Assembly: GCF_000740775.1 (NCBI RefSeq)
Contig: NZ_JFGS01000003.1
Span: 248,001-312,000, forward strand
Length of the DNA stretch: 64,000 nt
Reading direction: 5' to 3'
Source of the DNA: Haematobacter missouriensis
GTDB taxonomy: Bacteria > Pseudomonadota > Alphaproteobacteria > Rhodobacterales > Rhodobacteraceae
Part shown: positions 31,165 through 39,909 of the stretch, one piece after another
Position numbering within the stretch: position 1 is the stretch's first letter
Layout of the letters: the number at the start of each line of letters is the position of its first letter
The notes under the pieces: model-generated
What the model saw: only the letters and a program-made list of their open reading frames with translations
Databases searched by the model: none
What the model was told of the DNA's origin: nothing
Program-made: the position numbers and the translations under genes

Positions 31165-31806
31165 TCACTCCGCTGCGAGGGAGGAGTTATAGGCGTAGGT
31201 TGCCCAGTCCGGCTTGTAATCCTCCGTAGCCTGATTGCCCCAGACCGTCCAGCCAGGCCGCACACCCCGCCCGAAAAGCTCCAGATAGGGACCCCAGGAG
31301 CAGTTCTCGATCAGCTCATATTGCTCATCGGGTTTACGCGAGTGCTCACGCTTGCGCGTGGAAAGGAAGTTGACCTGCCGTCGCCCGGCGGCGAGGGTGC
31401 GGGCATTCTTGCCACGCGTACCGAACAGGATCACTTCTGTTACGTTGCGGAAGTAAAAACCTACACCCCGTCCGTCGGAACCGCCATCCTTCCGCTCCTT
31501 GTGCCAGATGAGGTTCGATTTGTATTCGAAACCCCAAGCCTGAAGTACCTGAAGCCCGTCGGGGAGCAGAGCATTGGGCACCCAGAGATAGCAATGCGCG
31601 CGGTCTTCGAGGTGGTCGGCCACCGGAAGGGCGCAAATATCCTCAAGCGTCAGGGTAGGGTAGCGGGAAAGGCGCCGATGTTCCGGCGCTACCTTTCCGG
31701 TACGGTTGGCAAAACGCCAAGGTGGATCGGCCAGAACGCAGGAAAAGCGTTGCTCGCCAAGGAAGTTCCGAAGGTCTTGTGAGGGATCGCGCGACATGTC
31801 CAGCAT
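31165..31806 (-). CDS. MT-A70-family DNA N6-adenine methyltransferase
   Basis: About 213 residues. The catalytic DPPW tetrad is at residues 27-30 (VLADPPWRF), preceded by the family beta-strand. Downstream are YLWVPNALLPDG, WHKERK and a WGNQ end motif, all typical of bacterial MT-A70 (IME4-like) adenine methyltransferases found with phages and restriction systems. The start is uncertain: ATG at 31806 or 31797, with only a weak GGGACGG site upstream. It faces the BglII/BstYI-type endonuclease gene and is the probable protecting methylase. It also follows the response-regulator gene by 77 bases on the same strand. Confidence 0.88.
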   Translation of the reverse strand: MLDMSRDPSQDLRNFLGEQRFSCVLADPPWRFANRTGKVAPEHRRLSRYPTLTLEDICALPVADHLEDRAHCYLWVPNALLPDGLQVLQAWGFEYKSNLIWHKERKDGGSDGRGVGFYFRNVTEVILFGTRGKNARTLAAGRRQVNFLSTRKREHSRKPDEQYELIENCSWGPYLELFGRGVRPGWTVWGNQATEDYKPDWATYAYNSSLAAE

Positions 31807-31883
31807 ATTGATGATCCGTCCCTGCTTCGGCAACCGGAATCCTTCCGGCAAGGCGTGAACATTATGCGAACCAGCGCAAGGGA

Positions 31884-33257
31884 TCAACCGACGCGAAGCG
31901 GTTTTCCCCACAGTTCGATCTTTCGGTAGAGCGTTGAGGGCGAGACATCGAGTGCGCGCGCCGCCTTGGGTATGGAGCCGCCATGGCGGCAAATGGCGGC
32001 TTCGATCACCATCCGCTCTGCCTCGGCCAATGTGCAATCGGCAAGGGCTTCGAGTGCGTTGCGCCGTGGTGGCTCAGACACCGTATTGGGGACATCTTTG
32101 AACCCTTGGGGCAGCATACGCGCGGTGACGACGGTCCCCTCATGCAGGACGACGATATTGCGCAGAACGTTGAGGAGTTGCCGTACATTCCCCGGCCAAG
32201 GCGCGGCGCGGAATATTCGCAGCACATCCTCGTCAAGGGCCGTGAAACTGCGGCCCTCCTCCCGCGACAGGCGTTGCAGCAGCGTACCCGCGATTTCCGC
32301 GATATCCTGCTCCCGCTCACGCAGTGGTGGCATGTGAAGGGGGATCACGTGCAGGCGGTAGTAGAGATCCTCCCTGAACCTGCCTTGGCGGACGGCTTCC
32401 AAGGGGTCACGATTGGTGGCGCAGAGGATGCGGACATTGACCTTGCGCGGGCGAGATGCCCCGACCGGCTGAATGGTGGATGTCTGAAGAAACCGGAGCA
32501 GCTTGGTCTGCAGCGCGAGGTCCATCTCGCAGATTTCGTCAAGAAACAGTGTGCCTCCGTCGGCTGCGGCCGCAGCTCCCGCCCGGTCGGAAAGCGCCCC
32601 GGTGAAGGAGCCGCGCAGATGGCCGAACACTTCCGACTCAAGCAGGTCCGGGGGGATCGCGCCGCAATTCAACGCGATGAACGGTCCCGCGGCGCGGCGC
32701 GAGCCTTCGTGAATCGCCATCGCCGCCAGTTCCTTGCCCGTCCCGCTTTCGCCAGTGATGAACACCGTCGCGGTCGAAGGGGCGACGGCACGGATCGTCT
32801 GGTAAATCTGCCGCATCGCAGGGGAAGAGCCGATGAACTCGCCAGGCGGCACATTGCTGTTGGGTGTGGCGGGGAGCGGGATATGCAGGTTTTCGATTGC
32901 GGAGAGAAGTCGCTGGGCATCAAAGGGCTTCACGAGAAAGTCCGTCGCCCCCGCCCGCATGGCCTCGACTGCCTTGTTGACGGAGCCGTTGGCCGTGATG
33001 ACGATGACCGGCGTTTCGGGCCGGAGCACCCGCAACTCGGCCAGAAGATCTATCCCTTCCCGATCGGGGAGCATGAGATCCAGCAGGACGGCACAGGGCA
33101 CGCTGCTGCGGAAGGCGCGCAGCCCGTCCGCCGCCGTGGCCACCGAAAGCACAGGGAGCCCGGCATTTTTAAGCGCCGATTCATAGACCAGGCGCAGGGA
33201 TGGCGTGTCTTCGATCAGCAGGACCGGCGTGCCAGTCTTCGGGGAACAGTCATTCAC
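31884..33257 (-). CDS. Sigma-54-dependent response regulator, NtrC/LuxO type
   Basis: 457-residue regulator in three parts. The receiver domain has phospho-acceptor Asp60 (CAVLLDLMLPD) and VKPF near residue 110. The AAA+ domain has Walker A GESGTGKE (169-176) and Walker B GGTLFLDE (234-241). A Fis-type helix-turn-helix lies at the C terminus (SIPKAARALDVSPSTLYRKI). The sigma-54 contact loop is GSFTGA (216-221), a one-residue variant of GAFTGA. The start overlaps the stop of the hybrid kinase gene (ATGA), so the pair is one two-component unit. Target promoters need a -24/-12 element; none is obvious in the window. Confidence 0.92.
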   Translation of the reverse strand: MNDCSPKTGTPVLLIEDTPSLRLVYESALKNAGLPVLSVATAADGLRAFRSSVPCAVLLDLMLPDREGIDLLAELRVLRPETPVIVITANGSVNKAVEAMRAGATDFLVKPFDAQRLLSAIENLHIPLPATPNSNVPPGEFIGSSPAMRQIYQTIRAVAPSTATVFITGESGTGKELAAMAIHEGSRRAAGPFIALNCGAIPPDLLESEVFGHLRGSFTGALSDRAGAAAAADGGTLFLDEICEMDLALQTKLLRFLQTSTIQPVGASRPRKVNVRILCATNRDPLEAVRQGRFREDLYYRLHVIPLHMPPLREREQDIAEIAGTLLQRLSREEGRSFTALDEDVLRIFRAAPWPGNVRQLLNVLRNIVVLHEGTVVTARMLPQGFKDVPNTVSEPPRRNALEALADCTLAEAERMVIEAAICRHGGSIPKAARALDVSPSTLYRKIELWGKPLRVG

Positions 33258-34759
33258 AGCGATACCCCGGATAACTGGGCTTCGTTCGCCAAAGCATGGA
33301 TCAACACGTCGAGCTGGTCGAGAACTTCTTTTCCGAGCAGGGCGATAACCGCAGCATTGCCTAAATGTGCCGCACGATTGACCTTCTCCGCGCGGCGTTG
33401 GAGACTTTCGGCGCCGACAGCACCGGCAAGGGCGATGAGCACATGGCTGTGGGTGCGGATCTCTATCGGATTGTCGTCGGCGAGCCCGGTGACCAGCCCC
33501 CGCTCCACACCGCGTAGATCCGCATCGAGACGTGTCAGAAGCTCCCGTCGTCCCTCCGGCCCGGCGATCTCCAGCAGTTGCTCAAACCTTTCGCGGTCAA
33601 AAGGCTCATCGCGGGGCTCGGCGGGAGGAGGCATGCCACCGGGAAGAACCTCGCCGATGGCCTGAGCGAAGATGTCCAGCCCGCTGATCGGTTTCGCGAG
33701 GATCCGATCCGCACCCGCGGCGTAGATCGCCCGCCGATTGCCCCGGAGAACATAGGCCGTGACCGCGAGAACCGGCGTCCGTCCCCGCGCATCGGGCATG
33801 GCACGCAGGGCACGGATCACTTCTATGCCGGTGAGACGGGGCATTTCGATGTCTATGAGGGCGAGGTCGAAGGGGCGCTGATCGAGCAGGTGGAGCGCCT
33901 CAATTCCGTCAGAGGCGAGGGTGACCACCGCCCCCATCGTCTCCAACATCCGCGAGACGAGCATCTGGTTGGTGGCGCTGTCCTCCGCCAGCAGGACGTG
34001 ACGCCCCGCGAGATCGGGCAATTGCGCCGTCTGAACGGGTTCCGGCGTGAGCGTGGCCCAGCTGCCGCGCGGCAACAGCAGGGTCACGACACCGCCGCCG
34101 TCCTCCCGGTTGCGGACCTCCACCTCCGCGCCCAGCCGGTCGGCCATCTCACGCGTGATGTGCAGGCCGAGGCCGGTGCCGGGCTTCCGCCGGTCCCCCC
34201 GGCCCTGATAGCGGAAGAGACGCGTCAGCGCCTCGCTGGAAAAGCCGGGGCCGGTATCCTCCACCTGGAAGCGGATCGTGTCGTCGGCAAGGAGGGAGAC
34301 ATCCATCGTCACGCCGCCCTGATCGGTATATTTGATCGCATTGCTGAGGATGTTGGAGAGGATCCGCTCCAGCGATATCCGCTCCAGCCCGATGGTTTCG
34401 GGCAGGTCGTCCCCGACCCGAAGCTCGAATGTCAGCCCATGTTCCTGCGCCCGCCCGGACCAACGCATGTCCAGATCATAGAGCAGGCGCGCGAAGCGGA
34501 TGTTGGTAGGATGGACATCGGTCGAACCATCCTCCCCCGGCAGGAGGCTCAACCCCTCCTCCAGCAGCAGCGCCATGCCTTCACCGGCCGCGCGGATGCG
34601 CTCGAGCTGGAGACGTGTCGCGGGATCGAGCCCGGACTGGTCGATGAGGCGGAGCGCGCCGATGATGTCCGACATGGCCGCGCGAAGGTCATGCCCCAGC
34701 AGAGACAGGCGGGACGCCCGCTCCCCCCGTGCATCAGACCCCGGCGCCAGTTCCGTCAT
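33254..34759 (-). CDS. Soluble hybrid histidine kinase with receiver and Hpt domains
   Basis: 501 residues with no membrane segment, so cytoplasmic. HisKA has the phospho-His at about residue 23 (SLLGHDLRAAMSDI). The HATPase_c boxes are LSNILSNAIKYTDQG (N box), VEDTGPGF (G1) and GTGLGLHI (G2). A receiver follows (HVLLAEDSATNQ, acceptor in ALIDIEMPRLTG). The C-terminal helical Hpt-like domain has THSHVLIALAGAVGA. The kinase starts almost directly with HisKA and has no sensor domain, so its signal input must come from a partner protein. Start at 34759 (MTELAPGSD); an in-frame extension of 35 codons has no domain. It overlaps the regulator gene by four bases. Confidence 0.9.
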   Translation of the reverse strand: MTELAPGSDARGERASRLSLLGHDLRAAMSDIIGALRLIDQSGLDPATRLQLERIRAAGEGMALLLEEGLSLLPGEDGSTDVHPTNIRFARLLYDLDMRWSGRAQEHGLTFELRVGDDLPETIGLERISLERILSNILSNAIKYTDQGGVTMDVSLLADDTIRFQVEDTGPGFSSEALTRLFRYQGRGDRRKPGTGLGLHITREMADRLGAEVEVRNREDGGGVVTLLLPRGSWATLTPEPVQTAQLPDLAGRHVLLAEDSATNQMLVSRMLETMGAVVTLASDGIEALHLLDQRPFDLALIDIEMPRLTGIEVIRALRAMPDARGRTPVLAVTAYVLRGNRRAIYAAGADRILAKPISGLDIFAQAIGEVLPGGMPPPAEPRDEPFDRERFEQLLEIAGPEGRRELLTRLDADLRGVERGLVTGLADDNPIEIRTHSHVLIALAGAVGAESLQRRAEKVNRAAHLGNAAVIALLGKEVLDQLDVLIHALANEAQLSGVSL

Positions 34760-34850
34760 CCCCAATCCCCTCGTAAAACGCCATTCTGGCTGCCGGAACC
34801 GACGATACACCCCGGTGGTAAACAGGTGGTAAAGAGCTCCGGTGCCCGCT

Positions 34851-36740
34851 TCAGGCGTTTGCATGTCCCATACCCTGGAGCGCGGACGCGATTTCGTCCA
34901 GCACGACCGGGTCTTCGATCGTCGCGGGAGCTTTCACCTGCTCTCCGTCCGCGATCTTCACCATCGTGGAGCGCAGGATCTTTCCCGAGCGCGTCTTCGG
35001 CAGGCGGTTCACCACGACGGCGCGGCGAAAAGCGGCGACCGGGCCGATCCGTTCCCGCACGAGGGCGACGCAGTCCCGCACGATCTGCTCCTCGGGCGTT
35101 CGGGTGCCCTTCTTCAGAACGAGAAAGCCCAGCGGTATCTGCCCTTTCATCTCGTCCGACGCGCCGATCACCGCGCATTCCGCCACGTCAGGGTGGCTGG
35201 CCAGCACTTCCTCCATCGCGCCGGTGGAGAGGCGGTGGCCCGCGACGTTGATCACATCGTCGGTGCGGGCCATGATATAGAGATAGCCATCCTCATCCAC
35301 CAATCCCGCATCGCCTGTCTCGTAATAGCCGGGGTAGCGGCTGAGATAGGCTTTCTGGAAACGCTCGGGCGCATTCCAGAGCGTCGGGAGCGCCCCGGGG
35401 GGCAGGGGCAGGCGGATGGCGACGGAGCCGAGCATTCCCTGTGGCACATGTTCACCATCCTCATCCAGAATGCACAGATCGTAGCCGGGCATGGTCACGG
35501 AGGGCGAGCCGGGCTTCACCGGCAACTCCTCCAGCCCCAGCGGATTAGCGGCGATGGCCCAGCCCGTCTCCGTCTGCCACCAATGGTCGATGACCGGCAC
35601 ATGCAGGTGATGCTGCGCCCAGCGGATCGTTTCCGGGTCGGCCCGCTCCCCGGCGAGGAACAGGGCGCGGAAACGGCGGAGATCGTACTCCCTGATGAGC
35701 TGGGCTTCGGGGTCTTCCCGCCGAATGGCGCGGATCGCGGTTGGTGCGGTGAACATGCATTTCACCCGGTTTTCCGCGATTGTCTTCCAGTATACCCCGG
35801 CATCGGGCGTGCCGACGGGCTTGCCCTCGAACACGATGGTCGTCGCGCCGGAAAGCAGCGGAGCATAGCAGATATAGCTGTGCCCCACGACCCAACCCAC
35901 GTCCGAGGCGGCCCAGAACACATCCCCCGGTCCGATGTCGTAGATATTCCGCATGGACCACAGAAGCGCCACCATGTGCCCGCCGGAATGGCGCACCACA
36001 CCCTTCGGCTGGCCGGTCGTCCCGGAGGTGTAGAGGATGTAGAGCGGGTGGTTGCCTTCCACCGGCAGGCAGGGCGCAGGCTCCGCCCCATACTGGAAAC
36101 TGTGCCAGGCGATGTCGCGCCCTTCCACCAGCCGGGCGATTTCCTGCTCCCGCTGGAGGATGACGCAGAACTCCGGCTTGTGGCGTGCAAGGTTGATGGC
36201 ACCGTCCAGAAGGGGTTTGTAGTGCACGATCCGCCCCGGCTCGATTCCGCAGGAGGCGGCGAGGATGGCCTTGGGCTGGCAGTCGTCGATCCGGGTGGCA
36301 AGCTCCGCGGCGGCGAAGCCCCCGAAGACGACGGAATGGATCGCGCCGATCCGGGCGGAGGCCAGCATCGCCTCCACCGCCTCTGGCACCATGGGCATGT
36401 AGATGATGACCCGGTCGCCCTTGCCGACACCGCGCGCCGCCAGCGCACCGGCAAGCCGCGCGATCCTGTCCTGAAGCTCGGCAAAGGTGATGCCCTTGCG
36501 CAGATGAGTCACGGGGCTTTCGTGGATCAGCGCGATGTCATCGCCGCGGCCCGCCGCGACATGCCGGTCCACCGCGTTCCAGCAGGTGTTGGACAACCCG
36601 TCGGCGAACCATTCATGGAAGGGTGCCTCGCCAGAGAGCGCGCGCGTCGGCGGGTGATCCCAGTCCACGGCGCGGGCAGCGTCGAGCCAGAATCCCTCCG
36701 GGTCGTCCCGCCACGCCGCATATACTTCCGCATATCCCAT
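34851..36740 (-). CDS. prpE: Propionyl-CoA synthetase (AMP-forming)
   Basis: Acyl-activating enzyme of 629 residues converting propionate + ATP + CoA to propionyl-CoA. The phosphate-binding P-loop is ILYTSGTTGQPKGVV. The adenylate motif is DHWWQTETGW, and the C-terminal catalytic lysine (acetylation target in the family) is in PKTRSGKILRSTM. The N-terminal WLDAARAVDWDHPPT and the SDVGWVVGHSYI segment place it in PrpE rather than Acs. The start at 36740 (MGYAEVYAAW) has GGAGGAGACGGAC upstream. Its end is 92 bases from the kinase gene, and maeB precedes it on the same strand. Confidence 0.93.
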   Translation of the reverse strand: MGYAEVYAAWRDDPEGFWLDAARAVDWDHPPTRALSGEAPFHEWFADGLSNTCWNAVDRHVAAGRGDDIALIHESPVTHLRKGITFAELQDRIARLAGALAARGVGKGDRVIIYMPMVPEAVEAMLASARIGAIHSVVFGGFAAAELATRIDDCQPKAILAASCGIEPGRIVHYKPLLDGAINLARHKPEFCVILQREQEIARLVEGRDIAWHSFQYGAEPAPCLPVEGNHPLYILYTSGTTGQPKGVVRHSGGHMVALLWSMRNIYDIGPGDVFWAASDVGWVVGHSYICYAPLLSGATTIVFEGKPVGTPDAGVYWKTIAENRVKCMFTAPTAIRAIRREDPEAQLIREYDLRRFRALFLAGERADPETIRWAQHHLHVPVIDHWWQTETGWAIAANPLGLEELPVKPGSPSVTMPGYDLCILDEDGEHVPQGMLGSVAIRLPLPPGALPTLWNAPERFQKAYLSRYPGYYETGDAGLVDEDGYLYIMARTDDVINVAGHRLSTGAMEEVLASHPDVAECAVIGASDEMKGQIPLGFLVLKKGTRTPEEQIVRDCVALVRERIGPVAAFRRAVVVNRLPKTRSGKILRSTMVKIADGEQVKAPATIEDPVVLDEIASALQGMGHANA

Positions 36741-36813
36741 GTCCGTCTCCTCCCGCCCTCTCGGAGGGAGACTACCGCCGCGCCCGCATCTTTCGCAACG
36801 GGCGCGAGAGGGG

Positions 36814-39093
36814 TCAGCCGTATTGTGCGACGGGCGTTCCTGCAAGAGCGGAGATGTTGAGCAGCCCCCGCGTGGTAATGGAGGGCGTCACCACATGCGC
36901 CCGGTTGGCGAGACCCATCAGAATCGGCCCCACCTCCAGCCCGTTGGCCCGCATCTTCAGGATGTTGCGGATGCCGCTCGCCGCATCGGCATCGGCAAAC
37001 ACCAGCACGTTGGCCGGTCCCTGGAAGCGGGCGTTGGGGAAGATCCGGTCGCGCGTCGATTGATCCAGTGCGGCATCGACATGCATCTCCCCCTCGTAGG
37101 CGAAGTCGGGTTTGCGCGCGTCGAGGATCTCCATTGCCCTGCGCATCCGTATGCCGCTCGACGTATCGAGGTTGCCGAACTGCGAATGGGAGCAGAGCGC
37201 GATCTGCGGCACCATGCCGAAGCGGCGGACATGGCGCGCGGAGGCGATGACCGTCTCTGCGATCTGCTCGGGCGTGGGTTCCGGATTCACCTGCGTGTCG
37301 GCGATGAACAGCGGCCCTTCCTCAAGGATCATCAGCGAGAGGGCGCCGATCGGCACGCGCCCGTCGCGGCTGAGCACCTGACGGATGTATTTCAGGTGCC
37401 ACAGATACTGCCCGAAGGTGCCGCAGATCATGCTGTCGGCCTCCTCCCGGTACACCATGATCGCGGCGATGGCGGTGGTGTTGGTCCGCATGATCGCGCG
37501 GGCAAGGTCCGGCGTGACGCCGTCGCGCTGCATCAGCTCATGATAGGTGCCCCAGTAATCGCGGTAGCGCGGGTCGTTCTCCGGGTTCACCACCTCGAAG
37601 TCGCGGCCCGGACGGATGGGTAGCCCGGCACGTTCAAGCCGCGTCTCCACCACCTCGGGCCGTCCGATGAGGATCGGCTTGTCGGTGGTTTCCTCCAGAA
37701 GCGCGTTGGCGGTGCGGAGCACGCGCTCATCCTCGCCTTCCGCGAACACGATGCGACGGGAGGCGCTGGAGGCGGCCTCGAACACCGGGCGCATGATGAG
37801 GGAGGAACGGAAGACGGAGCCGTCGAGCTTCTGCTTGTAGGTGCCGATATCGGCCACGGGGCGGGTGGCGACGCCGGTTTCCATCGCAGCGCGGGCGACG
37901 GCGGGGGCGATGACGCCCATCAGCCGCGGATCGAAGGGTTTCGGGATCAGGTAGTCCCGCCCGAAGCTCATCCGCTCGCCGGAATAGGCGGCGGCGGCCT
38001 CTGCGCTGGTGGTGGCGCGGGCGAGGGCGGCGATGCCCTCGATACAGGCGAGCTTCATCTCGTCGTTGATCTCGGTGGCGCCGACATCCAGCGCGCCCCG
38101 GAAGATGAACGGGAAGCAGAGCACATTGTTGACCTGGTTCGGAAAGTCCGACCGGCCGGTGGCGATGATCGCGTCGGGGGCCACCGATCGGGCCAGATCG
38201 GGCGCGATCTCCGGCGTGGGATTTGCGAGCGCGAACACGATGGGGGCTGGCGTCATCTTCGCCACCATCTCCGGGGTCAGCACGCCGGGGCCGGAAAGGC
38301 CGAGGAACATGTCCGCCCCTTCGATCACATCGGCAAGGCTGCGAGGGCCGCCGGACTGAGCGAATTCCGCCTTCTGCGGCGTCATCTCCTCCTGCCGGCC
38401 CTCATAGACGAGACCCGCGAGATCGCAGAGCCAGATGTTCTCGCGCTTGACGCCGAGCTTCACCAGCATGTTGAGGCAGGCGATGCCCGCCGCCCCGCCG
38501 CCGGTGGAAACGAGCTTGATGTCTTCGAACCTCTTGCCCGCGACAAGCAGCGCATTGGTCGCGGCGGCGCCCACCACGATGGCGGTACCGTGCTGATCGT
38601 CATGGAAGACGGGAATGTTCATCCGTTCCCGGCAGAGCTTCTCGACAATGAAGCAGTCCGGTGCCTTGATGTCCTCAAGGTTGATCGCGCCGAAGGTGGG
38701 TTCCAGCGCGCAGACGATCTCCGCCAGCTTCACCGGATCTTTCTCGTCCAGCTCGATGTCGAAACAGTCGATCCCGGCGAATTTCTTGAAGAGAACCGCC
38801 TTGCCCTCCATCACCGGTTTGGAGGCCAGCGCGCCGATATTGCCCAGCCCCAGCACCGCCGTCCCGTTGGAAACCACGGCCACGAGATTCCCGCGCGAGG
38901 TATAGCGCCGCGCGGTGGAGGCATCCGCCTTGATCTCCAGGCATGCTTCGGCCACACCCGGCGAATAGGCGCGCGACAGGTCGCGGCCGTTGGCGAGCGG
39001 CTTGGTGGCGCGAACCTCCAGCTTTCCCGGCTGCGGGAATTCGTGGTAGTCGAGCGCTGCCTGCCGGGCGTTCTCCTGCCGGGTTTCCTCCAT
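36814..39093 (-). CDS. maeB: NADP-dependent malic enzyme, MaeB type
   Basis: 759-residue multidomain malic enzyme: malate + NADP to pyruvate + CO2 + NADPH. The N-terminal catalytic part has [14 protein letters not shown], then [11 protein letters not shown] and the nucleotide-binding [15 protein letters not shown]. The C-terminal half is a phosphotransacetylase-like domain (from about residue 430, [11 protein letters not shown] onward), which is regulatory in MaeB and does not transfer acetyl groups. It feeds pyruvate and NADPH from the TCA cycle, fitting growth on fatty acids or organic acids. It is divergent from cdd. Confidence 0.96.
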   Translation of the reverse strand: MEETRQENARQAALDYHEFPQPGKLEVRATKPLANGRDLSRAYSPGVAEACLEIKADASTARRYTSRGNLVAVVSNGTAVLGLGNIGALASKPVMEGKAVLFKKFAGIDCFDIELDEKDPVKLAEIVCALEPTFGAINLEDIKAPDCFIVEKLCRERMNIPVFHDDQHGTAIVVGAAATNALLVAGKRFEDIKLVSTGGGAAGIACLNMLVKLGVKRENIWLCDLAGLVYEGRQEEMTPQKAEFAQSGGPRSLADVIEGADMFLGLSGPGVLTPEMVAKMTPAPIVFALANPTPEIAPDLARSVAPDAIIATGRSDFPNQVNNVLCFPFIFRGALDVGATEINDEMKLACIEGIAALARATTSAEAAAAYSGERMSFGRDYLIPKPFDPRLMGVIAPAVARAAMETGVATRPVADIGTYKQKLDGSVFRSSLIMRPVFEAASSASRRIVFAEGEDERVLRTANALLEETTDKPILIGRPEVVETRLERAGLPIRPGRDFEVVNPENDPRYRDYWGTYHELMQRDGVTPDLARAIMRTNTTAIAAIMVYREEADSMICGTFGQYLWHLKYIRQVLSRDGRVPIGALSLMILEEGPLFIADTQVNPEPTPEQIAETVIASARHVRRFGMVPQIALCSHSQFGNLDTSSGIRMRRAMEILDARKPDFAYEGEMHVDAALDQSTRDRIFPNARFQGPANVLVFADADAASGIRNILKMRANGLEVGPILMGLANRAHVVTPSITTRGLLNISALAGTPVAQYG

Positions 39094-39128
39094 CTGGATT
39101 CTCCTGCCCTCTGCCGCTTGCGGGGATC

Positions 39129-39146
39129 TAGTTTAATGCTGAACTA
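39129..39146. promoter_or_regulatory. Short palindrome in the maeB-cdd divergent spacer
   Basis: TAGTT-N8-AACTA (39129-39146), lying 36 bases from the maeB start. It is consistent with a dimeric regulator site for maeB, but short arms like this can occur by chance. Confidence 0.25.
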
Positions 39147-39306
39147 TCTGCGGCGCAGGTCAAACTGCCCCCTTTGGCGGGCGGATTCAAGGGCGGGTTT
39201 CGTGGGCAGGTCGCTTGCATCGCGGGAATGATCGCCGCAAAGTCACTTCAGACCCGCAAGGCAGAGCCACATCATTCACAGGCGGGGCCATGGCAAGGAG
39301 GCCGGT

Positions 39307-39909
39307 GTGTCCAAATCCGACGGATCGAAGGCGGAAGGGGCGAAGGCGGAAAAGGCGGGAGCCGCAAGCACCGGTGCAGGGGAAGCGGAAGCCGCCGCCG
39401 TGAAAGGCGACACGGATGGCCAGGCGGGAGGAGCAGGCAAAAGTCGCGGAAAAAGGGCCGAGGACAGCGCTGAGCCCGAAGGAGGCGCCCGCCCGCCCCA
39501 AGGTCATGGCACTGATGATCCCCTGAAGGACGCCGCCCGAATGGTGCGGGAGAATGCCTATGTGCCCTATTCCGGCTTCAAGGTGGGCGCAGCGATCCGC
39601 AGTGCCTCTGGCGCGATCCATGTGGGCTGCAACGTGGAGAATGCCGCCTATCCCGAGGGCACCTGTGCGGAGGCCGGGGCCATAGCGGCGATGGTCGCGG
39701 CCGGCGATCTGCGCATTGCCGAGGTCGCGGTGATTGCCGACAGTCCACACCCTGTTCCGCCCTGCGGCGGGTGCCGGCAGAAGCTGGCGGAGTTCGGCGA
39801 CCCGGACGTGCTGGTCGTGATGTACAACACTCAGGGAGAGATGCTGCGGACCACCATCCGTGACCTGCTGCCGGGCGGGTTCAGCGTCGATTACATGCTG
39901 CGTTCCTGA
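39307..39909 (+). CDS. cdd: Cytidine deaminase with a long low-complexity N-terminal extension
   Basis: Zn-dependent deaminase of cytidine/deoxycytidine. The catalytic domain covers about residues 71-200, with TCAEAGAIAAM (Zn ligand and proton-shuttle Glu) and PCGGCRQKL (two Zn cysteines). Normal Cdd is about 130 residues. Here roughly 70 residues rich in Ala, Gly, Glu and Lys precede it. The GTG start at 39307 has an excellent AAGGAGG five bases upstream, so the extension is probably translated. It is the first gene of the salvage operon, and its stop overlaps the deoA start. Confidence 0.9.
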   Translation: MSKSDGSKAEGAKAEKAGAASTGAGEAEAAAVKGDTDGQAGGAGKSRGKRAEDSAEPEGGARPPQGHGTDDPLKDAARMVRENAYVPYSGFKVGAAIRSASGAIHVGCNVENAAYPEGTCAEAGAIAAMVAAGDLRIAEVAVIADSPHPVPPCGGCRQKLAEFGDPDVLVVMYNTQGEMLRTTIRDLLPGGFSVDYMLRS

